The notes below the pieces were generated by a model that saw only the letters and a program-made list of their open reading frames with translations, was not told where the DNA came from and made no database searches. From Salipiger sp. H15 (GTDB lineage: Bacteria > Pseudomonadota > Alphaproteobacteria > Rhodobacterales > Rhodobacteraceae), in assembly GCF_040409955.1 (NCBI RefSeq), contig NZ_CP123385.1, positions 1 to 64,000 of the forward strand: a stretch of 64,000 nt of DNA. Reading direction: 5' to 3'. The position numbers and the translations under genes were made by a program. Each line of letters starts with the position of its first letter. Within the stretch, counting starts at the first letter, position 1. Of this stretch, positions 28,155 to 38,295 are shown one piece after another.

Positions 28155-28303
28155 TATGCTGTTGTGCGAGGGCGGGCTCAAATAAATCGAGCTGCCCGCA
28201 ACTGCAGCATGTGTGCCACGGTGGAGCCCGCCCGGAGCCCGTGTGGAAAGGGCCTTCCGCCCGGCCATGCAATGAGGACAAGACGGCTCTGCAGGATTGT
28301 GCG

Positions 28304-28332
28304 TTGTCCGGGGCGGGGGCGGCGCGTAGATA
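28304..28332 (+). promoter_or_regulatory. promoter for the candidate small RNA
   Basis: TTGTCC (28304-28309), 17-bp spacer, TAGATA (28327-28332). Transcription would start near 28340, right at the first hairpin of the RNA. Confidence 0.55.
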
Positions 28333-28339
28333 TCCCCCT

Positions 28340-28450
28340 GTCGACGCGGCAACGCGTCAAACGATTTCCCGGGGTCTTTCTCCTCCTCCCTCAACCCCGG
28401 AAATCTGCGGCGACCCTTCTCCTCCTCCCTTGGGGTCGCCGCACCTCCCC
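28340..28450 (+). ncRNA. CcsR/cuckoo-type small RNA with two CCUCCUCCC hairpin loops
   Basis: Three stem-loops in a row. (a) GACGCG-GCAA-CGCGTC (28343-28358), closed by a GNRA tetraloop. (b) GATTTCCCGGGGT / ACCCCGGAAATC (28363-28405), with an 18-nt loop containing CCTCCTCCC. (c) GCGGCGACCC / GGGTCGCCGC (28407-28442), perfect, with a 16-nt loop again containing CCTCCTCCC. Paired hairpins exposing this anti-Shine-Dalgarno motif define the stress-induced CcsR RNAs of Rhodobacter sphaeroides and the wider cuckoo family. No DUF1127/CcaF1-like gene is beside it, and the 3' end is not clear (CTTTT at 28462-28466 is one option). Confidence 0.75.
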
Positions 28451-28600
28451 CTCCTGCGACGACTTTTCCGGCGACGAATTTTTCGGCATCCGTCGATCCG
28501 GCCGCCTCTGTGCGCGGTTTTCGCGCCCGCCATCTGGCCTTCGCCCGCCGCGCTGCCTATGCAGGCGCAAAAGGCTCCGCCGTTCCAGCAGGATATCCCC

Positions 28601-29593
28601 ATGCCGCATATCGTCCTCGTCGCCACCGGCGGCACCATCGCTTCCTTCGCCGCCACCGAGGGCGGGCCGGTCAGCGCCGGGCTGAGCGGCGACGCGCTGC
28701 TGCAGAGCCTGCACGCGCCGCTGCCGGGGATCACCGTCGAGGTCGACAATTTCACCGTCGCAGGCAGCAACGCGCTGACGCTGGAGGCGGTGCACGGCGT
28801 CTGCCGCCACATCGACGCGCGGCTGTCCGAGCCGGGGGTGGACGGGGTGGTCGTCACCCATGGTACCGATACCATGGAGGAGAGCGCCTTCCTCGCCCGG
28901 CTGCTGGTCCGCTCGGACAAGCCCGTGGTCTTCACCGGCGCGCAGCGCCACGCCGGCCAGCCCGACACCGACGGGCCGCGCAACATGCGCGACGCGATCC
29001 TCGCCGCCGCGATCCCGGACCTGACCGGCGTCGGCGCGGTGATCCTCTTCGAGGGCGAGATCCACGGCGCGCGCCATGTCAGCAAGGTCCACGCCTCGCG
29101 CGTCGACACCTTCCGCTCGAACGGCCACGGCAAGCTCGGCGAGGTCGACGAGGACGAGGTGCATCTCTACACCCGCCCGGCGCGCCCGCGCCTCGTGCTC
29201 GACGCGCCGTTGCTCGACCCCGAGGTGGAGCTCGTGGCGGCGGGGCTCGGCAGCACGCCGCGCTACCTCGAGTGGTGCGCGTCGAGCGGCGTCTCGGGCG
29301 TGGTGATCGAGGCTTTCGGCCGGGGCAACGCGCCCAAGGGCTACGCCGAGGCGATCCGCAAGCTGGTCGCGGCGGGCATCCCGGTGATCCTCGCCACCCG
29401 CTGCACCGAGGGGCGGACCCGCGCCATCTACGGCTCGGACGGCGGCGCCGTCACCCTGGTCGAGGCAGGCGCCATCCTTGCCGGGGATCTGAGCGCGGCC
29501 AAGGCGCGGTTGCTGCTGGCGGCGCTGCTGCCGACGCTGCCCGCTGGGCCGGAGCGGCTGGCGCTGATCGCCGAGGCGGTCACGAAGGTCTGA
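28601..29593 (+). CDS. L-asparaginase (type I/II asparaginase family)
   Basis: Hydrolyses asparagine to aspartate and ammonia. The 330-residue product starts MPHIVLVATGGTIASFAA, with catalytic Thr12 in the TGGTIAS motif, and has the second signature VVVTHGTDTMEES (about 87-99) and the lysine region HVSKVHASRVDTFRS. No signal peptide, so cytosolic. AGGA precedes the ATG at 28601. The open frame continues upstream through the small RNA, which I do not take as coding. Confidence 0.92.
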   Translation: MPHIVLVATGGTIASFAATEGGPVSAGLSGDALLQSLHAPLPGITVEVDNFTVAGSNALTLEAVHGVCRHIDARLSEPGVDGVVVTHGTDTMEESAFLARLLVRSDKPVVFTGAQRHAGQPDTDGPRNMRDAILAAAIPDLTGVGAVILFEGEIHGARHVSKVHASRVDTFRSNGHGKLGEVDEDEVHLYTRPARPRLVLDAPLLDPEVELVAAGLGSTPRYLEWCASSGVSGVVIEAFGRGNAPKGYAEAIRKLVAAGIPVILATRCTEGRTRAIYGSDGGAVTLVEAGAILAGDLSAAKARLLLAALLPTLPAGPERLALIAEAVTKV

Positions 29594-29599
29594 TCGCGC

Positions 29600-29621
29600 G
29601 CCCCGGGGTTTCTTCCGGGGC
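29600..29621 (+). terminator. hairpin after the asparaginase gene
   Basis: GCCCCGG / CCGGGGC stem with an 8-nt T-rich loop, 7 bp past the stop; no U-tract after it. Confidence 0.45.
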
Positions 29622-29684
29622 GGCACGGGCATTTCCGCCGCGCCTGCCTATCTTGACCGGAACGCAGGCAGAGCAGGACAGCCC

Positions 29685-31091
29685 ATGACCCCCATCCCCG
29701 ATCGCATCGGTCCGATCCTCTATTTCCGCGCCGCCGGGGAAGGGGCCCTGCGGGTCGCCGCGCTGGTTGCCCGGCCCGAGGGCGAGACGCCGGGCGAGAT
29801 GGAGGTCGCAGGCACGCCGGTCGCCCCGCGCCTGCTGGCGGGCTGCGCCGGGCGGCAGGTCTGGCGCTACGATCTGACCCTGCCGCAAGCCGCGCCGGTC
29901 TACAGCTTCGAGGGCACCCTGCACCGGGTGGTCGCCGATCTTTCGGGCGACATGCGTATCGCCTTCGTCTCCTGCAACGGCGAGGAACATGGAGATCTCG
30001 GCCGCGACGCCGCCGAGCGCAACGCCATGTGGCAGCGCCTGCTTGGCCAGCACCGCAGCTGGCCCTTTGCCCTGATGCTGATGGGCGGCGACCAGATCTA
30101 CGCCGACGAGGCGACGGACGGCCACCCGCTCACCGAGGACTGGCCCGTGAGCCTGCCCGAGGCGACGCCCGCGCAGCTCGCCGATCTGGAAACCCACCTG
30201 CGCGCCCGCTTCTTCGAGCGCTACCTGCGCACCTTCGCCGCGCCCGGCTTTGCCGAGATCTCGGCCGAGGTGCCCGCGCTCTGCGTCTGGGACGATCACG
30301 ACATCTGCGACGGCTGGGGCTCGCTGCGCCGCGAGGCCACCGCCTCGGCGATCGGCCAGCTGCTCTTCCGCGTCGCGCGCGAGACCTACCTGCTGTTCCA
30401 GCACGGGGCCACCGAGGCGGACGTGCCGGAGCTCTTCCTCGACCCCGCGGGGCGCAGCCTTTCCTGGCGGCACGAGCTGCCGGGGCTCACGCTCTTCGGC
30501 CCCGACCTGCGCTCGGAGCGCGGGCGGCGGCAGGTGATGGGCCCGGCGGGCTGGCGGGCCGTCGAGACCACGAGGGGCGGCGCGCATACCTTCCTCGTCT
30601 CCTCGGTGCCGCTGCTCGGCCCGCGCCTGTCGCTGGTCGAGAGCCTGATGATGGCGATCCCGAGGATGCAGAAATACGAGGATGACCTGCGCGACCAGTG
30701 GCAGAGCCACGCCCACCGCGAGGAATGGCGCCGGATGCTCGCCGAGGTGCTGCGGATGCGCGGGGCAGGGCCGGTGACGGTCCTGTCGGGCGAGATCCAC
30801 CTTGCCACCCGGGCCGAGATGGGCGGCGGCGCGGAAGCTATCCACCAGCTCGTCGCCTCGGGCATCTCGCACCGCGCCCCGCCCAAGGGTTACGCGCGCT
30901 GCCTCGGCGCGCTGGCCGGGCTGGGCGAGGCGCCGCTGCCGGGCCACCCGATCCGGATCCGGCCGCTGCCGGGGCATGGGCCGCGCTACGTGGCCGAGCG
31001 CAACTACCTGCGGCTCGAGCGCCGTGCCGGGCAATGGCGCGCGGTCTGGGAACTTGAGGAAAGCGGCGCGACGCCGCCCATGGCGCTGTGA
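29685..31091 (+). CDS. alkaline phosphatase D (PhoD)-like metallophosphatase
   Basis: 468-residue PhoD-like phosphoesterase. Metal-binding motifs are FVSCNGEE (about 85), LMLMGGDQIYADE (about 130), VWDDHDICDGWGS (about 202, the GxWDDHD-type motif) and LSGEIHLATRAE near residue 370. There is no signal peptide or Tat leader, unlike secreted PhoD, so it probably works in the cytoplasm. The physiological substrate is unknown. It stands alone between the asparaginase and katG. Confidence 0.85.
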   Translation: MTPIPDRIGPILYFRAAGEGALRVAALVARPEGETPGEMEVAGTPVAPRLLAGCAGRQVWRYDLTLPQAAPVYSFEGTLHRVVADLSGDMRIAFVSCNGEEHGDLGRDAAERNAMWQRLLGQHRSWPFALMLMGGDQIYADEATDGHPLTEDWPVSLPEATPAQLADLETHLRARFFERYLRTFAAPGFAEISAEVPALCVWDDHDICDGWGSLRREATASAIGQLLFRVARETYLLFQHGATEADVPELFLDPAGRSLSWRHELPGLTLFGPDLRSERGRRQVMGPAGWRAVETTRGGAHTFLVSSVPLLGPRLSLVESLMMAIPRMQKYEDDLRDQWQSHAHREEWRRMLAEVLRMRGAGPVTVLSGEIHLATRAEMGGGAEAIHQLVASGISHRAPPKGYARCLGALAGLGEAPLPGHPIRIRPLPGHGPRYVAERNYLRLERRAGQWRAVWELEESGATPPMAL

Positions 31092-31180
31092 CGCATCCGT
31101 GACAAATATGCTGCATTTCCAACATATATTCAGAAAGGCGACAGACCGCCGCATGCGCAACGTCAGCGGGTACGAATCAC

Positions 31181-31209
31181 CTGACCCGCCCCTCCCGTCT
31201 GGCTAGACT
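31181..31209 (+). promoter_or_regulatory. promoter of the first katG
   Basis: CTGACC (31181-31186), 17-bp spacer, TAGACT (31204-31209), giving a 5' UTR of about 100 nt. No convincing OxyR site is seen here. Confidence 0.5.
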
Positions 31210-31295
31210 GTCCGCGCAGGAGGGACCACGGCGTCGGGCTGGACCGCCCCCGAGGGGGCCATGCCGGCGCCTGCCTTCGTCCCGCGCAAGGATGA

Positions 31296-33491
<2,196 letters not shown>

Positions 33492-33510
33492 TCCCGCGAA
33501 AAATATGAGG

Positions 33511-33545
33511 AAAGGCCCGCATGTCCCTGACATACGGGCCTTTTT
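33511..33545 (+). terminator. Rho-independent terminator after katG copy 1
   Basis: AAAGGCCCG-c-ATGT / ACAT-a-CGGGCC stem with loop CCCTG, followed by TTTTT; starts 20 bp past the katG stop. Confidence 0.9.
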
Positions 33546-33575
33546 CTGTCTGACCAAAAGCCGATTCTTCTCTTT

Positions 33576-33627
33576 CCAAATACGCCGGGGGTGAGCCGCG
33601 CAGCGGCGAGGGGGCGGAGCCCCCACC
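33576..33627 (-). repeat. Rhodobacteraceae-type terminator repeat after gntR
   Basis: GGGGGC-GGA-GCCCCC (33610-33624) and GCCGC-GCA-GCGGC (33595-33607), then on the minus strand CACCCCCGGCGTATTTGG. Same design as the repeat at 25028-25068, again just past the 3' end of a minus-strand gene. Confidence 0.55.
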
Positions 33628-33633
33628 TTCACT

Positions 33634-34416
33634 TCAGCCCTCCCGGCCCGCGCGTGCCTTCAGCCGGTGCAGCACCTCCTCGCCGCCGGCCTCGCCCTCG
33701 AAGAGCTGCCAGCGTTCGAGCAGCGGCTGGCCGGAGTTGCGGCAGTGCAGCGCCATGGCGGCGCGGGCGCCCTCGGCATCCCCGGCGGCCAGCGCGTCGA
33801 CGATGGCGACATGCTCGTCGCGCGAGAAGCGGGCGATGTCCTCGGGGCTCTGGCGGTTGTTGAGGCGCGTCCATTCCGGGTAGCGCTGCCGTGCGCGCCA
33901 GAATTCGTCCACCACCGAGACGAAGACCGAATTGCCGGTGGAGCGCGCGACGACGAGGTGGAACTCGCGGTCATGCGCCTCGATCCGGTCGAAGGGCAGG
34001 CTGGCGTCGCACATGCCCTCGATGCAGCGATTGAGCTGGGCGATCTGGCCGGGGGTGACGGTGCTCGCGGCGATGGCGGCGATCTCGGGCTCGATGACGA
34101 AACGCGCCTCGACGAGCTCGAAGAAGCCGGGGAGCCCCTGCGTCTCGGCATGGGGCTCGCCCTGCGCCGCCGCTTTCGCCTGCGGCAGCGGATCGGCGAC
34201 GAAGGCGCCGGCGCCGTAGCGCGTGACCACGTAGCCCATCAGCTCGAGCGCGATCATCGCCTCGCGCACCGTGGTGCGGCTGACCCCGAGCTGGGCGACC
34301 AGGTCCTTGTCCGCCGGCATCTTGGAGCCGGGGGCGTAGTCGCCGGCGCGGAGGCGCGCGGCGATCTCCTCGGCCACCAGCCGGTAGCGCGGGGTCTGGA
34401 CGATCGGGGTCAGCAT
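33634..34416 (-). CDS. GntR-family regulator, FadR/FCD subfamily
   Basis: 260-residue repressor. The winged helix covers about residues 8-75 (ADKDLVAQLGVSRTTVREAMIALELMG split over helices 2 and 3) and the FCD effector domain about 90-235, with metal-ligand residues in EAHDREFHLVVA, SRDEHVAIVDA and ALHCRNSG. It starts 8 bp after the DenD-like gene and probably regulates its own operon with dctP and denD. A near-palindrome upstream of that dctP fits the FCD operator type. Confidence 0.92.
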   Translation of the reverse strand: MLTPIVQTPRYRLVAEEIAARLRAGDYAPGSKMPADKDLVAQLGVSRTTVREAMIALELMGYVVTRYGAGAFVADPLPQAKAAAQGEPHAETQGLPGFFELVEARFVIEPEIAAIAASTVTPGQIAQLNRCIEGMCDASLPFDRIEAHDREFHLVVARSTGNSVFVSVVDEFWRARQRYPEWTRLNNRQSPEDIARFSRDEHVAIVDALAAGDAEGARAAMALHCRNSGQPLLERWQLFEGEAGGEEVLHRLKARAGREG

Positions 34417-34424
34417 GATGTGCC

Positions 34425-35402
34425 TCAGGCGGGTGTGACGGCGTGCGGAAGGTCGTCTTCGATGTAATAGCGCACGTTTTCCTCGAAGCTGGCATCCGCT
34501 TCAAGCCCCAGCGCCAGCGCCTTGTCGAAGCGGTAGTCGAAGCGCCAGCCGCGCACGATGGCGGCGACCTCGGGCTGCTCCTCCCACTTGATGAGCTTGG
34601 CGGGTTCCGCCCCGGCGACGGCGGTCAGCGCGTCGATCATCTGGCGGATCGACAGGCGCTGGCCGGGCATGGTCATGCAGCGCTGCATGCCGAGATCCTC
34701 GGCGTCAAGTTCGGCGCCCTTGATCAGGTTCTCCACGCAACGCCTTGGCGACAGGTAGAAATGTTCCTGACCCTCATCCACCGGGCAGATCGCCGGCTCG
34801 CCGTTCAGCGGCTCGCGGATGATCGAGGACATGAAGGACGACGCGGCGCGGTTGGGCTTGCCGGGGCGCACCGAGATGGTCGGCAGCCGGAAGCCGCGGC
34901 CGTCGACGTAGCCCTTGCGCGAGTAGTCGTTGAGCAGCAGCTCACCGATCGCCTTCTGCATGCCGTAGGAGGTCTGCGGGTTGGGAATGGTGAAATCGGT
35001 GATCGGATCGGGCACCTCGCCGCCGAAGACCGCGAGCGAGGAGGTGAAGACCACCACCGGGCAGGTCCCCAGCGCGCGGCAGCGCTCGAGCACGTTCAGC
35101 GTGCCGTCGAGGTTGACCTTCATGCCGGCCTCGAAATCCGCCTCGGCATGGGACGAGACCACGGCGGCGAAGTGGAAGATCACGTCGGTGTCGGCGTCGA
35201 TCAGTGCGTCGACCGAAGCGCGCTCGGTGATGTCGCAGGCGCGGGTCTCGACGGGGAAGGGGGCGTCGATCGAGGCGGGTGCGACGATGTCGGCCAGCGT
35301 CAGCTTGTCGATGGGCAGATCGCGCAGGTTGCCGCGCGCGGCGAGGCTTTGGGCGACCTTGCGGCCGATGAAGCCGCCGCCGCCGATGATCAGAACGTTC
35401 AT
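34425..35402 (-). CDS. denD: NAD-dependent epimerase/dehydrogenase, D-erythronate dehydrogenase-like
   Basis: Extended short-chain dehydrogenase of 325 residues. NAD loop GGGGFIGRKV (residues 7-16), acidic residue at the end of strand 2 in LADI, catalytic Tyr and Lys in TSYGMQKAIGELL. The C-terminal motif LPTISVRPGKPN is characteristic of DenD, which oxidises D-erythronate at C2 in the acid-sugar pathway. The kinase, isomerase and aldolase that normally go with it are absent from the window. The product name rests on overall similarity. Confidence 0.83.
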   Translation of the reverse strand: MNVLIIGGGGFIGRKVAQSLAARGNLRDLPIDKLTLADIVAPASIDAPFPVETRACDITERASVDALIDADTDVIFHFAAVVSSHAEADFEAGMKVNLDGTLNVLERCRALGTCPVVVFTSSLAVFGGEVPDPITDFTIPNPQTSYGMQKAIGELLLNDYSRKGYVDGRGFRLPTISVRPGKPNRAASSFMSSIIREPLNGEPAICPVDEGQEHFYLSPRRCVENLIKGAELDAEDLGMQRCMTMPGQRLSIRQMIDALTAVAGAEPAKLIKWEEQPEVAAIVRGWRFDYRFDKALALGLEADASFEENVRYYIEDDLPHAVTPA

Positions 35403-35501
35403 CCTGTAAGTCTTTCCAAGTGGATGCCCCGGATCGGGGCCGTGGATGCGGGAGGGGTCGGGTGGCCCCGGAGGGCCACCCTCAAAGGGCGTGCAGCAGG
35501 A

Positions 35502-36515
35502 TCACTCGTCCTTGCCGAGGCCGATGCGGTTGATGAAGGCCTTGTGGCTCTCGACCATGGCCTTGGCCTCGGGGGTCTTCTCGGCCCAGACGTCCCAGCG
35601 GCTGATCGCGGCCTTGCGGAAGGCGGCGCGGTCCTCGGCGGACCAGTTGTAGATGGTCACGCCCTTCTCGGGCAGCGCGGTAAGCGCCTCGCCGTTCTGC
35701 ACGATGGTGCGCATCATCAGGTTCATCGCGAGGCTGTCCATCGCCGAGTGCAGGATCGCCTGCTGCGCCGGGTCGAGCCCGTCCCAGACGGTCTTGTTGC
35801 AGGCGAGGTGGTCCGAGCTCATCGAGTGGAAGCCGGGGAAGGTGGTGTGCTTGGCGATGTCGTAGATGCCGAGCCCGACGTTGTTGGCGAGCGTCGAGGC
35901 ATCGGCGCCGTCGATGATGCCGGTCTCGAGCGCGGTGAAGATCTCGGTGAAGTCCATGACGACCGGGGTCGCGCCGAGCTCGGCGAAGATCTCCGACTCC
36001 ATCCCCGGCGGCGAGCGGAACTTCCAGCCCTTCAGATCCGCGATGCCGGCGAGCGGCGCGGTTGAGTTCATCGACTCCTGCCCGCCGAGATAGGCGCCGA
36101 CGAATTCCATGCCATTGGCGTTGTAGAGCTCGTTGATCGCCTCGCGACCGCCGCCGTAGGAGATCCAGCTGAGGTATTCCAGCGGCGTGTCGTAGCCGCC
36201 CATGGTGTCGGCGACGAACTGGAAGGCCGGGTTGAGGCCGGTCTGGTAGCTCGGGTTGGTCATGTCGCAATCGAGGATGCCGGTCGCGGCGGCACCGAAG
36301 GTCTCGGCCGAGGCGACGACGGCGGAGCTGTAGAACATCTCGATCGCGAGCGAGCCGCCCGACATGGTCTGCACCTGATCGACGAAGTCGCGCACCAGCT
36401 GGCCCGAGACCGACTCCGGCGACTGGTGGGTCTGGATGCGCAGCGTGGTCTGCGCGCCCGCGGCGCCGGCCAGCAGCGTGGCGCCGGCGAGAATGGCGGT
36501 AAAGGTCCTGGACAT
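35502..36515 (-). CDS. TRAP transporter substrate-binding protein without linked permease
   Basis: 337-residue DctP-family receptor with a signal peptide (1-21, MSRTFTAILAGATLLAGAAGA) and the ligand-binding arginine in LKGWKFRSPPGMESEIF. It is the first gene of a three-gene unit with denD and gntR. No DctQ or DctM gene follows or precedes it here, so the permease must be encoded elsewhere or has been lost. An acid sugar such as erythronate is a plausible ligand from context. Confidence 0.9.
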   Translation of the reverse strand: MSRTFTAILAGATLLAGAAGAQTTLRIQTHQSPESVSGQLVRDFVDQVQTMSGGSLAIEMFYSSAVVASAETFGAAATGILDCDMTNPSYQTGLNPAFQFVADTMGGYDTPLEYLSWISYGGGREAINELYNANGMEFVGAYLGGQESMNSTAPLAGIADLKGWKFRSPPGMESEIFAELGATPVVMDFTEIFTALETGIIDGADASTLANNVGLGIYDIAKHTTFPGFHSMSSDHLACNKTVWDGLDPAQQAILHSAMDSLAMNLMMRTIVQNGEALTALPEKGVTIYNWSAEDRAAFRKAAISRWDVWAEKTPEAKAMVESHKAFINRIGLGKDE

Positions 36516-36570
36516 GTGGTTCCTCCCTGTGAATCGTCCTCCACGTCAATCGGTAGCAGCCTGATCGCCA

Positions 36571-36585
36571 GATTGCCAGACAATC
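36571..36585. promoter_or_regulatory. near-palindrome upstream of the orphan dctP, candidate GntR operator
   Basis: GATTGCC-A-GACAATC, 6 of 7 bases paired, 56 bp before the dctP start. FCD-type GntR repressors bind palindromes of this size and style. Confidence 0.4.
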
Positions 36586-36666
36586 CGACAATTGGTTGGC
36601 GCAACCCGCGATCCGCCGCCGAAAGGGTAGGGTTCACGGGCGCGTCAGGGTGGGCGGAGGATTACT

Positions 36667-36681
36667 TGACTGGAAAAGTCA
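36667..36681 (+). promoter_or_regulatory. inverted repeat TGACT-N5-AGTCA upstream of the YncE-like gene
   Basis: Perfect 5-bp arms around GGAAA. The left arm is part of TTGACT, a likely -35 element, so a repressor bound here would block the promoter. Confidence 0.45.
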
Positions 36682-36804
36682 GTTATCTTAGGCAGGTGCC
36701 GACTGCGCGTTTTCCGGCGCAGAGCCACGGTGACCACGGTCCCGAGCCAGCCCTTCGACATCCCGCGCGCGCCGATCCGGCGCCGCATCCAAAGGAGGAC
36801 TTCC

Positions 36805-38184
36805 ATGTCCCTTGCAACGGCACTCCGCTCCGGCGTCTGCGGCCTTGCGCTTTCCGCCCTGATGGCTGGCGCGGCGCTCTGTGATCCCTTCACCGGTCTC
36901 GCCAAGGGCTTCGACGGCCAGTTGATGGCGGCCGGCCAGAACCGTGCGCCGATCACCGCCGGGAGCACCGCCGAGGTGCGCGGCAAGGGCTTCGTGCCCG
37001 GCCAGAGCGTGGTGCTGCGCCAGAACGGCGTCGCGCTCAACGACGGGGCCGCCGTGACCGTGGACGAGAAGGGCGAGTTCAGCACCGAGGTCAGCATCCC
37101 CGAGGGCGCCGAGCCCGGGCTCTACCCGGTGGTCGCCGAGATCTCGAACCCCGACTTCGCCACCACGCTCGAGCTGAAGGTCTCGCCGGTGCTGGCCGAC
37201 ACGGGCACACTTTCCATCACCTCGCAGAAGCTGGCGCCGGGCCTCTACCAGGTCGCCGAGACGCCGGACGCGCTCTACGTGACCTCGGCCGTCGGCCGCC
37301 CGCCGGTCACCGAGAGCAAGCTGATGAAGCTCGACCCGCAGACGTTTGAAATCCTTGCGGAAGTCACGCCGGAAGAGGCGCCGGACAGTGCCGATGGCCG
37401 CGACGGCGGGGTCTTTGCGGTCTACGGCGTCGGGGTGGACGAGGCGCAGGGGCAGGTCTGGGTCACCAACACCCGGCAGAACTCGGTCGCGGTCTACTCG
37501 GCCGAGGATCTCTCGCTCATCAAGCAGTTCGCCCCCGACTCCGTGCCGCATCCGCGCGACGCGCTGGCGCATGACGGCAAGGTCTACGTGACCGCCACCT
37601 TCGAGCCGACGATCCACGTCTTCGACGCCGCGACGCTCGAGGAACTGGCGCCGATCGAGCTGAGTTCGGGCAAGCGCGGCGAGCGCTTCGGCACCGCCAG
37701 CATGCACATCGACGCGGCGAGCGGCACGCTCTACGTGGTCAGCCTCGACACCGACGAGGTGGCCAAGGTCGATCTCGCCTCGGGCGAGGAGACCGCCGTC
37801 TACGCGCTGCCGCTGTCGAAGCGCACCATCGGCGTCGGCTACGACGCCAAGACGGACCGCATCTTCACCGCCGGTGTCGACACCGACAACGTGCTGATCC
37901 TCGACGCCAAGACCGGCGAGACGCTGCATGACGTGGCGGTGGGCTCGGGCCCGCTCAACATCGCTTTCGACCCGGCGACTGACCTTGCCTGGGTGGCGGT
38001 GCGCGGCTCGGATTCGCTGGTCGCCGTCTCGCCCGAGGGCGAGGTCGTGGCCAAGGCGCAGATCGGCAGCTTCCCCAACCACCTGATCGCCGCGGCGGGC
38101 GGCGGCGTCTACGTGGTGAACAAGAGCAAGGGGCAGGACGATGCCACCGGCGATCACATCAGCCGCGTGACGCTCGGACAGTAA
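36805..38184 (+). CDS. YncE-like periplasmic beta-propeller protein
   Basis: 459-residue secreted protein. Signal peptide about 1-26, an N-terminal beta-sandwich-like domain (about 45-135, with AGSTAEVRGKGFVPGQSVVL) and then a seven-bladed propeller with repeated D-x-x-T/A-x-x-x-L-A/D strands such as VYSAEDLSLIKQF, VFDAATLEELAPI and ILDAKTGETLHDV. AAAGGAGG places the start at 36805. In E. coli, yncE is iron-controlled and linked to a TonB receptor; whether that holds here is unknown. Confidence 0.82.
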   Translation: MSLATALRSGVCGLALSALMAGAALCDPFTGLAKGFDGQLMAAGQNRAPITAGSTAEVRGKGFVPGQSVVLRQNGVALNDGAAVTVDEKGEFSTEVSIPEGAEPGLYPVVAEISNPDFATTLELKVSPVLADTGTLSITSQKLAPGLYQVAETPDALYVTSAVGRPPVTESKLMKLDPQTFEILAEVTPEEAPDSADGRDGGVFAVYGVGVDEAQGQVWVTNTRQNSVAVYSAEDLSLIKQFAPDSVPHPRDALAHDGKVYVTATFEPTIHVFDAATLEELAPIELSSGKRGERFGTASMHIDAASGTLYVVSLDTDEVAKVDLASGEETAVYALPLSKRTIGVGYDAKTDRIFTAGVDTDNVLILDAKTGETLHDVAVGSGPLNIAFDPATDLAWVAVRGSDSLVAVSPEGEVVAKAQIGSFPNHLIAAAGGGVYVVNKSKGQDDATGDHISRVTLGQ

Positions 38185-38254
38185 GCGCGGGGCAGGGTGG
38201 CGGGCCGTCCGGTCCGCCGCGGCAGGGGCCTGCCGGGCGCAGGCCCGGGATGGA

Positions 38255-38286
38255 GACGGCAGCGCAGGCGATGCGCTGCCGTCTTT
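38255..38286 (+). terminator. Rho-independent terminator after the YncE-like gene
   Basis: 12-bp perfect stem GACGGCAGCGCA / TGCGCTGCCGTC, 5-nt loop, then TTT. It lies just before the 3' end of the convergent membrane-protein gene. Confidence 0.8.
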
Positions 38287-38295
38287 CGCATCGGC

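Noticed and set aside
28146..28304. Search for a DUF1127 (CcaF1-like) gene before the small RNA
   Set aside because: No frame with the basic, Trp-containing DUF1127 pattern was found.
28211..28600. N-terminal extension of the asparaginase
   Set aside because: Low-complexity translation, crosses a promoter and a three-hairpin RNA; the family start MPHIVLVATGGT with an RBS is at 28601.
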